From Streptomyces filamentosus (GTDB lineage: Bacteria > Actinomycetota > Actinomycetes > Streptomycetales > Streptomycetaceae), in contig NZ_BNBE01000004.1 of assembly GCF_014654895.1 (NCBI RefSeq), positions 186,001 through 250,000 of the forward strand: DNA of 64,000 nt, read 5' to 3'. A program made the position numbers and the translations under genes. The notes under the pieces are model-generated. The model made no database searches and was not told where the DNA came from. It saw nothing but the letters and a program-made list of their open reading frames with translations. Positions 56,801-64,000 of this stretch are shown piece after piece; the stretch's first letter is position 1; every line of letters starts with the position of its first letter.

Positions 56801-59665
56801 ATCGGCGTCAACGGCGCGGGCGACCCCTTCTTCGGCCGCCTGTACGCACCGGAAGGGACGTCCGCCGAGCCGGAGGAACTCGCCGAGGGCGCCTTCTCCC
56901 TGCTCCTCGCCCGGTCGTCCGTGGCGGCGGCCCGCGACTGGCCGGTGCTGGGCGAACTCTCGCCCCTGATCGAGGAGTTGCCCGAGGAGCCCAGGATCCG
57001 GTCGGGCCGAAGCTACCGGGGCGCCGACGACCTGGTCGACGTCCTCGGACGCCTCGCCACCGCCGGCCCGGACGAAAACCCCACCACCACGGCCGAAAGC
57101 CCGGCCGTCACGACCCAAAACCTCGACGGCCCGACCGAAATCCCCCCTCTCGCGGCCGAAATTCCCGCCGTCCCCGCGATGCTGACCTGGCGTCACGTCC
57201 TGCGTCCGGAGCGGCTCGGTGACGCCACGGTCGGGGAACGGCCGCTGCCCGACCGCACGCTGGTCGTCGCCAGTGCCCGGTACGCGGCCGGGCTGCGGCC
57301 GCTCGTACGGGGCGGCGCGCACAGCCGGCTCCTTCCCCTGGACGGCACGGAGGACCCGCAGGAGGCGGTCGACGCGTTCCTGGCCGGGCATCCGGAGGGG
57401 TTCGCGCACCTGCGGGTCGTCGCCGACCTGCACGCCCCGCAGGACTGGCCCGCGCCGCCGTCCGCCGGGGTGCGGGCGGTGCAGGAGGCCGCTTTCTGGG
57501 CCGTACGGCGACTGCGGGACTCCCTCGTGGCGGGCGGGACCTGCGGCGTGGCGGTGACCGCGCCGTTCGCGGGGGACCGGCCGGCGCCGCACGCCCGCCT
57601 GTTCACCGGCTTCGTCAAGTCCCTCGCCTGGGAGCTGACCGGCTGCACGGTGCGCGCCGTGGTCGGCGACACCGCCTCGGGCCGTGCCGCGCTGGCCGCG
57701 CTGGAGGACGAGCTGGCCCGACCCGCCGAGGGCCTGCCCGTCGTCCACCACCGGGGCGGCGCGCGGTTCGCCGAACGGCTCGTCGAGGACGAGGGGCCCC
57801 CGCCGGACGACGGCTTCCCGCTCGCGCCGGGGGACGTGGTCGTGGCCACCGGAGGGGCGCGCGGGATCACCGCCGCGTGTCTCCTGGCGCTGGCCCGCCG
57901 CCTCCCCCTCCGTATCCATCTGGTGGGCTCCGGCCGCCCCGGCGACGTCCCCGGTGCCCTGCTCGACACTCCCGACGAGGCCCTGCCCGCCGCCCGCGCC
58001 CGGCACATCGCGCAGGAGCGGCAACGCAGGCCCGGACGGCCGGTGCGCGAGATCAACGCGGACTTCGACCGGCTGCTGCACGCCCGCGAGTCCGCCCTGA
58101 CCCTGCGCGCGCTGCGCAGCCTGTGCGGCGACGAGCACGTCCGCTTCCACACCTGCGACCTCACCGACCCGAAGGCCGTGCACGCCCTGGCCGAGGCCGT
58201 GCGCGCCCGCGAGGGCCGCGTCGACCTGCTCGTCAACGGCGCGGGACTGCACCACCCCGGCGACATCACCCGCAAGACGCTGCCCGGCATGCGGCGCGTC
58301 CGCGACGTCAAGCTGTACGGCCACCACCACCTGCGGGCCGCCTTCGCCGGGGCGCTCGCCCCGCGCCTGTGGTGCAACTTCGGCTCCGTCACCGGGGTCG
58401 CCGGCCTGCCCGGCGAGAGCGACTACTCGCCCGCGAACGACTTCCTGTCGGGCGCCGCCCAGGCCGGTCCGCCGGGCGAGTACACGATCGCCTGGACCAT
58501 CTGGGACGAGACCGGTCTCGGTTCCGGGGCGGTCGTCCAGTCCTACACGGCCCGCACCGCCCGGCTCTCCCGCATGTCCACCGCGGAGGGCGTCGCCCAC
58601 TTCCTGGCGGAGCTGCGCCGCCGCCCCCGCTGCGAGGACCGGCTCGTCACCTTCGTCGGCGAGGCCGAGCACCGCTCCTTCGACCTCCGCTTCGCGGGCC
58701 TGCGCGCCCCGGCCGGCGCCCCCGCGGGCTCCGGGACCGGCGGCTCCGGCCTCCCGGGGCTGCTGTCCCGCCCGGCCGGGCGGGGGCGCGACCGGGCCTC
58801 CTGGGAGCTCGTCCTCGACACCGGCACCCACCCCTTCCTCCTGGACCACCTGGTCGACGGGAGGCCCACCGTGCCCGGTGTCGTGCTCGCCGACGTCGCC
58901 GTCCAGGCCGCCCGCACACTGGTCCCCGGCCTTCCGGTGCGCAGCGTCGACGACCTGTCCTTCAGCGCCTGGGTGCGGGCCCGCGGCGACGGCCGGCCCG
59001 CCGCGTTCCGCGTGGAGGCCCGCCGCGTCGAGTCCGGCCGGGCCGGCTCCGCCTCCTCCGCCGCCGTCGCCGTCACGATCCGCTCCGACGTCACCGCCCC
59101 CGGCGGCCGGGTCCTCGCCCGCGACCGCGCGCACTTCCGCGCGACCGTGCGCCTCGGAGCCGTACCCCTCCTTCCTCCTCCCCCGTCGCCGCCCGCGCCG
59201 CCGGGGCGGCCGGTGGACGATCCCTACTACGATCCCGCTTCGCCGGTCCGGCTCACCGGGGCCTTCCGCGCCACCGACGCGTGGCACGCGACGGACCTGG
59301 GCACCGCCGCCCGCTGGCGCCCCGGCGTCCGGAAGCTCGCCGGGCTGCCCCGTCTCGGCACCCCCTGCACGCTGCTCGACGGCCTCGCCCGCACGCCCGC
59401 CCTCCAGCCCGCCCCGGACGGCCGACGGCCCGTCCTCGTCCCCCGCTTCATCGAACGGATCGCCCTCCACGAGCCCGGCGACGACCTCGACCTCCTCGCC
59501 CGCCATCCCGGCGGGCTCCTCCTCCGGCACGTGCCCGCCACCGCGACCAGCACCGCGACGACCGGGGACGGCCGGGTCGTCGCCCGGATCACCGGCCTGC
59601 GCGGGACCGTCCTCGTCCGGCTGCCCGCGTCCGCCGCCGCCCGTGACGACGCGGCCGCCGACTGA
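53876..59665 (+). CDS. Iterative PUFA-like polyketide synthase: ENR-KS-CLF-KR-DH
   Basis: A 1929-residue multidomain protein. (1) About 15-265: SDR with Tyr164-x6-Lys171 in 'YLLVGVCKAALEAM', the FabL-type enoyl-ACP reductase pattern. (2) 311-760: ketosynthase with Cys509 in 'VDTACSSSLYAL', His643 in 'AHATGTP' and His676 in 'NKSVIGHTGW'. (3) 765-1080: second KS fold with Val951 in place of Cys ('LDTGVTSGRTAL'), a chain-length-factor-like domain. (4) 1316-1620: ketoreductase, 'VATGGARGIT' and Tyr1517-Asn1521 in 'YSPAND'. (5) 1630-1929: dehydratase hotdog domains, His1658 in 'HLVDGRPTVP'. No AT or ACP is inside; these come from the preceding gene. The product is unknown, probably a reduced or polyene acyl chain. 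Confidence 0.87.
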   Translation: MSGGPSPVPPAAPDLRGKVAVVTGGGKGVGAAISRELARRGAHVVVNHFHSPGAAEETVAAIRRAGGSAQALRASVAKREQVEALFAAVAAEHGGVDVLVNNAARGVFARYDDLTDTEWQRALDTNLHGARWCALAAAPLMAARGGGAMVNVSSIGSALAMDNYLLVGVCKAALEAMTRYLAADLGPLGIRVNTASAGLLDNPTAGLFPGAAGLRDTCRAAAPLGRLGTEEDLARVVAFLASPQAHWISGQCLLADGGLSVGRAMLTPGPGPAAERTGRSEGNGRPGRSEGPRRGAEAPAHASPVPPSAGDRTVAVVGMGLVAPGADGPDALWRRLVEGVPQFGEAPERFAPEHFWSPDASPERTYSRVAGYVRPAPAGDGDGTRGEDEDEDFLTAWTHTALVQCGVRGLTAAAGTRTACFAGAWSEGSQHVEESLLVEAAVEGIAAHWPGTADEERPGELRERLRALLRGRYPRAGRPARHLPQAAVQRAVARLLPAGTPVRVVDTACSSSLYALDLGARALLDGECDVALCGGVFSLGPRYSVLFSQLKGLSRAGAVRAFDRGADGVLFSDGAGFVALKRLDRARADGDRVLGVLAGFGAASDGRGRAVHAPHHTGQERALARARTASGIGADAVDWVVAHATGTPVGDGVERDVLARELPHAWCTSNKSVIGHTGWTAGVASVVHALQALAHGVIPPQIPYAAPDGAPSLRVPTGPVPWPRTAGRPRTVGVSSFGFGGTGAHLLIQDAPRPGEAAPASLPEPVADDPVVAVAWSAHLPGAPGTAEVARRLAAGLPPAERRSFGPRYPAPSFGEVRMPSRTVEAVDRAQLMALQAAAGLTGPDGSPWWTGLEERCGVFAAHAGIPSRSPDVTLRCYAASLTEAVRDPAPSAGLDPRALARATAGLLAAVRERTEPGEDTLAGLMPNVIPARIAARYDLHGPTMTLDTGVTSGRTALRTAAAHLRRGELDLALVIGVNGAGDPFFGRLYAPEGTSAEPEELAEGAFSLLLARSSVAAARDWPVLGELSPLIEELPEEPRIRSGRSYRGADDLVDVLGRLATAGPDENPTTTAESPAVTTQNLDGPTEIPPLAAEIPAVPAMLTWRHVLRPERLGDATVGERPLPDRTLVVASARYAAGLRPLVRGGAHSRLLPLDGTEDPQEAVDAFLAGHPEGFAHLRVVADLHAPQDWPAPPSAGVRAVQEAAFWAVRRLRDSLVAGGTCGVAVTAPFAGDRPAPHARLFTGFVKSLAWELTGCTVRAVVGDTASGRAALAALEDELARPAEGLPVVHHRGGARFAERLVEDEGPPPDDGFPLAPGDVVVATGGARGITAACLLALARRLPLRIHLVGSGRPGDVPGALLDTPDEALPAARARHIAQERQRRPGRPVREINADFDRLLHARESALTLRALRSLCGDEHVRFHTCDLTDPKAVHALAEAVRAREGRVDLLVNGAGLHHPGDITRKTLPGMRRVRDVKLYGHHHLRAAFAGALAPRLWCNFGSVTGVAGLPGESDYSPANDFLSGAAQAGPPGEYTIAWTIWDETGLGSGAVVQSYTARTARLSRMSTAEGVAHFLAELRRRPRCEDRLVTFVGEAEHRSFDLRFAGLRAPAGAPAGSGTGGSGLPGLLSRPAGRGRDRASWELVLDTGTHPFLLDHLVDGRPTVPGVVLADVAVQAARTLVPGLPVRSVDDLSFSAWVRARGDGRPAAFRVEARRVESGRAGSASSAAVAVTIRSDVTAPGGRVLARDRAHFRATVRLGAVPLLPPPPSPPAPPGRPVDDPYYDPASPVRLTGAFRATDAWHATDLGTAARWRPGVRKLAGLPRLGTPCTLLDGLARTPALQPAPDGRRPVLVPRFIERIALHEPGDDLDLLARHPGGLLLRHVPATATSTATTGDGRVVARITGLRGTVLVRLPASAAARDDAAAD

Positions 59666-59681
59666 CCCCGGGCACCGGCGC

Positions 59682-60692
59682 GTGCCTTCCGCGATCGGGC
59701 CGGTGGACGTGTGGTGGCGAGTGGGTCCGGCGGCCGCGGGGCGGGGAAGCGGGCGGGCGCTGCTGCGGCACGCCGTCGCGGTGCGCTGCGGCCGGGAACC
59801 CGATGGGCTGCGGCTCGCCCCGGACGAGCGGGGGCGGCCCGTCCTCCTTCCGGGGCAGGGGCTGCCCGCGCTGCTGCTCACCGCGGCCCATTGCGGTCCC
59901 CTCACCGTCGCCGCCCTGGCCCCGGCCTCCGCGGTTCCCCCCGGCCCCGGCGGGGCCGCCCTCGGGATCGACGCCGAGCACCTGGCCTCTACGCCGTCCC
60001 CCGCCCTCCTGCGCCACGCCCTCCGGGCGGCCGAGCGCGCCGAGTTGGGCCGGCACTCCACGCGGACCGGCGACTTCCTGACGCTGTGGACGGCGAAGGA
60101 GGCCGTCGCCAAGGCCGTGGGGTGGCCGCTGCTCCGCGCCCTGGTCGACGTGGAGATCGCCCTCCGGCCCCGGCCGGCCGTGGTCCGGCTCGGTGCGGAC
60201 GCCGCCCCGCGCGGCTGGTACGTCGTACCGCTGCGCCTGCCCGGCCTCCCGCACACCGTCACCCTCGTGCTCCGCGCGCCCCGCCCTCCGCACCTCACCC
60301 CGGAACGGGAGACCCCATGGACCTCACCGGCAAGACCGCGCTCGTCACCGGCGGCACCCGCGGCATCGGCCTGGCCATCGCCGACACCCTCCTCCGGCAC
60401 GGCGCCCGGGTCGTCGTCACCGGCCGCGACCGGGAGCACGGCGACCGGGCCCTCGCCCGTCTCGACGCCGGCGACGACGTCACCCTCTGCCTCGCGGACG
60501 CCACCCTCCGGGCCGACGCCGAACGGGCCGTCGACACCGTCGTGGAGCGCTACGGCCACCTCGACGTCGTCGTCAACAACGTCGGCGGGGCGACCGACTT
60601 CGCGACCGTCGCCGACATCACCGACGACGTCTGGCACCGCACCCTCGCCCTCAACCTCGATACCGCGCTCTACACCACCCGCCACGCCCTGA
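59682..60692 (+). CDS. Phosphopantetheinyl transferase with read-through 3' end (possibly frameshifted)
   Basis: From GTG 59682 the frame encodes a Sfp-type PPTase of about 210 residues: 'LGIDAEH' (magnesium site) and 'FLTLWTAKEAVAKAVGWPLL' (WxxKEA...K) are intact. It would activate the ACP of this cluster. No stop codon occurs where the domain ends near 60300; the frame continues for about 375 bases as low-complexity Ser/Pro/Thr-rich nonsense inside the following SDR gene, to 60692. None of the three frames has a stop near the junction. Either the protein really carries this tail or an indel removed the true end. Confidence 0.72.
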   Translation: MPSAIGPVDVWWRVGPAAAGRGSGRALLRHAVAVRCGREPDGLRLAPDERGRPVLLPGQGLPALLLTAAHCGPLTVAALAPASAVPPGPGGAALGIDAEHLASTPSPALLRHALRAAERAELGRHSTRTGDFLTLWTAKEAVAKAVGWPLLRALVDVEIALRPRPAVVRLGADAAPRGWYVVPLRLPGLPHTVTLVLRAPRPPHLTPERETPWTSPARPRSSPAAPAASAWPSPTPSSGTAPGSSSPAATGSTATGPSPVSTPATTSPSASRTPPSGPTPNGPSTPSWSATATSTSSSTTSAGRPTSRPSPTSPTTSGTAPSPSTSIPRSTPPATP

Positions 60693-61090
60693 GCCTGCTC
60701 GTCCCCCAGCGCTCGGGGCGCGTCGTCAACATCTCCTCCATGGAGGGGCGGGACCCCGACCCCGGTCTGTGCGCCTACGCCGCCGCCAAGCACGCCCTCA
60801 TCGGCCTCACCCGGGTCCTGGCCAAGGAGGTGGGACCGTACGGCATCACCGCCAACTGCGTCTGCCCCGGCGCCGTCGAGACGGACTGGGTCGTCGAGCA
60901 GGGTCCCCGGGCGGCGCGCGTCCTGGGCACCGACTACCCCGGCCTGATCCGCCACTTCGTCGGCCGCACCGCCACCGGGCGCCTCACCCGCCCCGACGAG
61001 GTCGCCGCCGCGGTCCTCCTCCTCGCCTCCCACGCGGGTTCCGGCATCACCGGCGCCTGCCTCGCCGTCGACGGGGGCACGACCGTGTGA
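60317..61090 (+). CDS. SDR-family oxidoreductase (FabG-like)
   Basis: A 257-residue classical short-chain dehydrogenase: 'ALVTGGTRGIGLAIADTLLR' cofactor loop, 'VVNNVGGATD', Ser in 'VVNISSMEGRDPD', 'CAYAAAKHALIGLTRVLAKE' with Tyr-x3-Lys, and C-terminal 'GITGACLAVDGGTTV'. The ATG has GGGAGA-type bases upstream and lies inside the formal reading frame of the PPTase. It probably performs a ketoreduction in the pathway made by the PKS. Confidence 0.92.
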   Translation: MDLTGKTALVTGGTRGIGLAIADTLLRHGARVVVTGRDREHGDRALARLDAGDDVTLCLADATLRADAERAVDTVVERYGHLDVVVNNVGGATDFATVADITDDVWHRTLALNLDTALYTTRHALSLLVPQRSGRVVNISSMEGRDPDPGLCAYAAAKHALIGLTRVLAKEVGPYGITANCVCPGAVETDWVVEQGPRAARVLGTDYPGLIRHFVGRTATGRLTRPDEVAAAVLLLASHAGSGITGACLAVDGGTTV

Positions 61091-61245
61091 CCGCCCCCCG
61101 GCCGGACCCGCCGGACGGATCTGCGCGAAGGGGCAGCGGTTCCTGCCCCCGGCGGCCGGGGCCCGTCCTGGACGGGGGCACGGGGCGGTGGGGAGGCTGG
61201 GGAGGGGCCGCTGCCGCGGCCCGTGGAGGGGACGGCCTCCGGGAA

Positions 61246-61318
61246 CCGTTCGAAAGCCGTTCAGAGGCCGTCCGGCGGCGTCCGGACACTGTCCGGAGGC
61301 GTCCGGCGACCGTTCGGG
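61246..61318 (+). repeat. Helically phased 10-11-bp repeat upstream of the DUF4157 gene
   Basis: Seven near-repeats of CCGT(T/C)C(G)G-type units at 61246, 61257, 61268, 61279, 61290, 61300 and 61310, about one DNA turn apart, ending at the Shine-Dalgarno of the next gene. Confidence 0.75.
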
Positions 61319-61327
61319 GAGCTGACG

Positions 61328-62242
61328 ATGAGCGGGTACGAGTACGAGCACGACCACCAGCACGAGCACGAGCACCACCAGGAGCACGGCCCCGAGCACG
61401 CGGGGGACGACCGGCTCCGCGACGACAGGGCCCAGGACGGCGGTCCGGGTGCGGCGCGGCTCTTCGAGGCCGCGGCGGCCGGGCGCACCGACGTCGTGGG
61501 GGCGTCCGGGCTCGGGGCGCTCCAGCGGGCGGTGGGCAACGGGGCCGTGGGGGCGATGGTCCAGCGCAGCCGGAACGCGGCGGACGAGGACGCCGAGGGC
61601 GGGGCGGCCGGGGGCACGGCGGGCGGGGGCACGGCGGGCGGGGCCGGCGGGCGTTCGCCGGTCCACGACGTGCTGGCCTCGGGCGGCGGGCAGCCGCTCG
61701 ACACGGCGATCCGCGGGGACATGGAGGCGCGGATGGGCGCCGACTTCTCCGACGTGCGGATCCACACCGACGCCGCCGCGGACGCCTCCGCCAAGGGCAT
61801 CGGCGCGCATGCGTACACGGTCGGCAACGACGTCGTGTTCCAGCGGGACGCGTACGATCCCTCGTCTCCGCAGGGCCGGACGACGCTGGCGCACGAGCTG
61901 ACCCATGTGATCCAGCAGCGCAGCGGGCCCGTCGAGGGGACGGAGGCGCCCGGCGGGATCCGGGTGAGCGACCCCTCGGACCGCTTCGAGCGGGAGGCCG
62001 TCTCCAACGCGGAACGGGTCATGGCCGAGCCACAGGCCGCCGCCGCTCCGGAGCCCGTGTCCACCGCCACCGCCACCGCTCCCGCTCCCGCGTCCGTCTC
62101 CCCGGCGGCCTCCGCCGCGCCCGCCGTGCAGCGGTCCGCCGAGGACGAGGACGAGCAACCCGCCGACGTCCAGGGGTCGTTCGTCCAGCGGGCGGCGGAG
62201 TCGGGCGCCGAGGAGGAGGAAGAGGCCCCGGCCGCCGGGTGA
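61328..62242 (+). CDS. DUF4157 protein with His-rich N-terminus and HExxH motif
   Basis: A 304-residue protein. Residues 4-24 are a His/Glu cluster starting 'YEYEHDHQHEHEHHQEH', likely metal-binding. The DUF4157 domain (about 120-200) shows 'DMEARMGADFSDVRIHTDAA', 'GNDVVFQRDAYDP' and a zinc-protease-like His189-Glu190-x2-His193 in 'LAHELTHVIQQRSG'. The C-terminal 100 residues are Ala/Pro/Glu-rich. DUF4157 proteins are commonly linked with extracellular contractile injection systems, possibly as cargo or toxin, but no injection-system gene is in this window. GGGGAGC precedes the ATG. The longer open frame to 61223 runs through repeat DNA. Confidence 0.87.
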   Translation: MSGYEYEHDHQHEHEHHQEHGPEHAGDDRLRDDRAQDGGPGAARLFEAAAAGRTDVVGASGLGALQRAVGNGAVGAMVQRSRNAADEDAEGGAAGGTAGGGTAGGAGGRSPVHDVLASGGGQPLDTAIRGDMEARMGADFSDVRIHTDAAADASAKGIGAHAYTVGNDVVFQRDAYDPSSPQGRTTLAHELTHVIQQRSGPVEGTEAPGGIRVSDPSDRFEREAVSNAERVMAEPQAAAAPEPVSTATATAPAPASVSPAASAAPAVQRSAEDEDEQPADVQGSFVQRAAESGAEEEEEAPAAG

Positions 62243-62259
62243 TCCGGGTGATCCGGGTG

Positions 62260-62620
62260 AGCGGGACGGCCGAGGCCGCCCGGACGACACGGCCTCACTC
62301 GGACGGCGCGGCCCCACTCCGGCCAGGGGTTGTGCCGGTCGGTGCGGCTGCGACCGAGCAGGAAGGCGCGGGCGGCTTCGGCACCGTCGAGCTCGAAGCG
62401 CCGGCCCTTGGCGGCGCAGGCCGGGATGAGGCCCAGGACCGGTGTGATCCACCGGTTGGCGTCGGCCGCCCCTGTGGTGGCCCAGCGCGGCTCGAAGCCG
62501 AGCCGGAGCAGGATCCGTCCGCGCTCCGGGTCGAGCCGGACCCGCAGAGGTCGTCGGGACGAAAAGCCTCTGTCGTCCGGGTGGACGTCGTTCCGGGGGC
62601 CCTGTCCAAGGACGGGAACG
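62260..62620 (-). pseudogene. Degenerate coding remnant, family not recognised
   Basis: On the minus strand one frame encodes '...RPLRVRLDPERGRILLRLGF', 'EPRWATTGAADANRWITPVL', 'GLIPACAAKGRRFELDGAEA' and 'ARAFLLGRSRTDRHNPWPEW', with G/C at nearly all third positions, strongly suggesting once-functional protein. There is no ATG, GTG or TTG start in this frame upstream and no stop at the natural end; it runs on into the antisense of the DUF4157 gene. It has therefore lost both ends. Confidence 0.5.
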
Positions 62621-62752
62621 GCATGGCGTCCCCAGCGCGTGCGCCGGCCAGGTGCTCCGGGTCCCCTGCGGCGGCGCGGATTCCCGGTGGCCCTCGTCCA
62701 GGTCTCCTGGACTACGGCCAGTCGCCCTCCGAGGATGCGGGGCGCCAGGGAA

Positions 62753-63730
62753 TCAGCGGCTGTTCGTGCGGACGCCGGCTCGGTAGGAGGTCGGCGTCAT
62801 CCCGCTGGCGGCGCGGAAGGCACGGGTGAAGTCCGAAGGCCGAAGGTAGCCCCAGCGCGCTCCGATCACGCTGACCGGCAGATGGGCCAGGGCGGGATCG
62901 GCGAGGTCACGACGGCAGCGAGACATCCGTTCACGGCGGATCGTGTCACTCACCGTGGCTTCGTGCATCCTGAAGACCCTGTGCAGGGTGCGCGTAGAGA
63001 TGCTGTGGGCCGCAGCGATATTTCCCGGACCGAGGTCCGGGTCCTGCAAATTTTCGCCGATAAATCCGAGTATTCGACGGTACAGCAAAGCCATATGCGA
63101 ATTCCCGGAGAGAGCGACATCCCGGTCCAGATGTCCAGCGATCGCCGTCGCGGCAAGGTCGATCACGGTGGAACCGAGCCGGAGCCGGTCGGCTTCGGTG
63201 AATTCATTTTCCGAGCCGGCTATCGCCCTCAACGTCTGCCCGAACACGTGGCTCATCCCACTCGACACGCTCAGCGCTTTTCCGCACAGAGGGGCAACTC
63301 TGCTGTCGGGAAGCGGGAGGATTTTCCTGGGAAATTGCAGAAGCAGTGAACTGGCGTACTCCCCATCGATCCCGGCGGCCGCCTCGAAGGGGCGAGAACT
63401 GTCATAGAGGACGAACTGTCCCGGTTCGAGAAGGGTGCTGTTCTCGCCCTGCTCGATCGCCTGCTTCCCCGAAGTGATCAGAGCGATTTGATAAAGCTCC
63501 GGATCCGACTGCTTTATCAACTTCGAGGAACGGTAGGACTGCAGGGGCGCGTACGATATCCGCGAAAGCTGAACCGCCCCCAGCTCCATGGCCGATATCC
63601 GCGCGTTGAAATGCTCGGGCTCCGGAAACCTGAAGCGCGTCGTCACCAGAGCCAGATCCGCAGTCTCCATCCATGCCGCAGTCCGCTCCTCGCGCGGCAG
63701 ACTTCCCACATCCATGACTATTTCCATCAT
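62753..63730 (-). CDS. AraC-family regulator
   Basis: A 325-residue regulator. The N-terminal part (about 30-190) is the AraC-binding-like domain with 'ITSGKQAIEQGENSTLLEPG' and 'QFVLYDSSRPFEA'. The C-terminal double helix-turn-helix includes 'NIAAAHSISTRTLHRVFRMH' and 'VIGARWGYLRPSDFTRAFRA', then 'SGMTPTSYR'. ATG 63730 is preceded by GGGGGG. Codon third positions are much less GC-rich than anywhere else in the window, suggesting recent acquisition. No target gene is visible inside the window. Confidence 0.92.
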   Translation of the reverse strand: MMEIVMDVGSLPREERTAAWMETADLALVTTRFRFPEPEHFNARISAMELGAVQLSRISYAPLQSYRSSKLIKQSDPELYQIALITSGKQAIEQGENSTLLEPGQFVLYDSSRPFEAAAGIDGEYASSLLLQFPRKILPLPDSRVAPLCGKALSVSSGMSHVFGQTLRAIAGSENEFTEADRLRLGSTVIDLAATAIAGHLDRDVALSGNSHMALLYRRILGFIGENLQDPDLGPGNIAAAHSISTRTLHRVFRMHEATVSDTIRRERMSRCRRDLADPALAHLPVSVIGARWGYLRPSDFTRAFRAASGMTPTSYRAGVRTNSR

Positions 63731-63759
63731 GATCCCCCCGGACTCATGGCCGCATCATC

Positions 63760-64000
63760 CTATGCTTTCGAACGGATACCGGCCACTTCGGAATCGGTCA
63801 TCTTCAGGTGGCCGATTCCTCCGCACAACGCCACTCCTGACCGTGGATCCGGCACAGCATCACCCCGCCGTTCCCGGCCCGTCGAAGGGAGAGGCACCCG
63901 GTACGGGTTCTGAAGAACCGCCAAGACGTCATCTCGTTCGGTGGGTCCGCGGCAGCGGACGAGGATGCAGGCGATGCTGGTGAAGACGGGGAAGCGGTCG
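63760..64000 (-). CDS. C-terminal fragment of an unidentified gene (partial, runs off the window)
   Basis: The minus-strand frame ending at TAG 63760-63762 is open to the window edge. Its first visible 20 codons, 'DRFPVFTSIACILVRCRGPT', all but one end in C, so they look coding; codon use then becomes random, as if the original end had been replaced. It could be the tail of a transposase or another mobile gene, but I cannot assign it. Confidence 0.3.
   Translation of the reverse strand, partial: DRFPVFTSIACILVRCRGPTERDDVLAVLQNPYRVPLPSTGRERRGDAVPDPRSGVALCGGIGHLKMTDSEVAGIRSKA

Noticed and set aside
52509..61090. Enediyne polyketide synthase
   Set aside because: Enediyne PKSs carry KS-AT-ACP-KR-DH in one protein and lack a separate CLF fold; the second Cys-less KS domain argues for a PUFA-like enzyme.
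53795..62452. An 8.6-kb uninterrupted open frame on the minus strand opposite the PKS genes
   Set aside because: It is antisense to clear domain-bearing genes, low-complexity (Gly/Arg/Pro/Glu-rich) and matches no family; such shadows are expected where codon third positions are nearly all G/C.

Overview
The window looks like chromosomal DNA of a streptomycete or a close actinomycete relative. Base composition is extremely GC-rich, nearly every codon of the real genes ends in G or C, GTG starts and ATGA/GTGA stop-start overlaps are common, and the gene families (MerR/TipAS, Fic-type toxin pair, LRV-repeat protein, PUFA-like polyketide synthase, DUF4157) are typical of Streptomyces. No rRNA, tRNA, CRISPR array, intact transposase or replication origin was seen.

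Layout. 1-4.3 kb: tail of a secreted phosphoesterase-like gene, an MFS transporter, a membrane-anchored beta-propeller and an APC permease. 4.3-8.7 kb: NarL-type two-component pair divergent from an MMPL transporter. 8.8-13.1 kb: GNAT enzyme, a decayed ECF sigma factor, a DJ-1/Hsp31-like protein, and a TetR gene divergent from an NAD-binding epimerase-like gene. 13.3-17.8 kb: XRE-cupin regulator divergent from an SsuABC-like importer plus arylsulfotransferase. 17.8-23.6 kb: a very large LRV-repeat protein divergent from two overlapping AlkB-like 2-oxoglutarate/Fe(II) oxygenase genes. 23.6-24.8 kb: MarR and an EF-hand protein. 25.1-29.3 kb: a tight operon of an MfnB-type furan synthase, aldehyde dehydrogenase, aryl-alcohol-type dehydrogenase and carboxyl methyltransferase, a candidate small furan-ester pathway. 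29.3-36.3 kb: IclR regulator with two operator-like boxes, a cysteine-ending leader peptide, then a sulfur-scavenging operon (DszB-like desulfinase, importer, signal-less binding-protein homologue, SsuD). 36.4-40.6 kb: Fic-type toxin/antitoxin, beta-hydroxyacid dehydrogenase with divergent LysR, VOC protein with MerR/TipAS regulator. 41.2-44.4 kb: cobalamin riboswitch and BtuFCD-like importer. 44.6-46.8 kb: split RibD-like pair, a second EF-hand protein, and a stand-alone ACT-domain gene behind an apparent leader-peptide attenuator.

47.1-49.6 kb holds the most striking locus: a macro-domain gene followed by a protein fusing a uracil-DNA-glycosylase fold (catalytic Asp replaced by Asn) to an R-S-ExE ADP-ribosyltransferase, a candidate undescribed ADP-ribosylation or toxin/defence system. 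49.7-52.3 kb: GH1 beta-glucosidase with an MFS sugar transporter. 52.5-61.1 kb: an unusual PUFA-synthase-like cluster of AT-ACP, a 1929-residue ENR-KS-CLF-KR-DH protein, a PPTase reading frame with no stop of its own, and an SDR. 61.2-64 kb: a His-rich DUF4157 (HExxH) protein behind a helically phased repeat, decayed coding sequence, and an AraC-family regulator in visibly less GC-rich DNA.

All functional calls come from reading motifs and context by eye; no database search was run.
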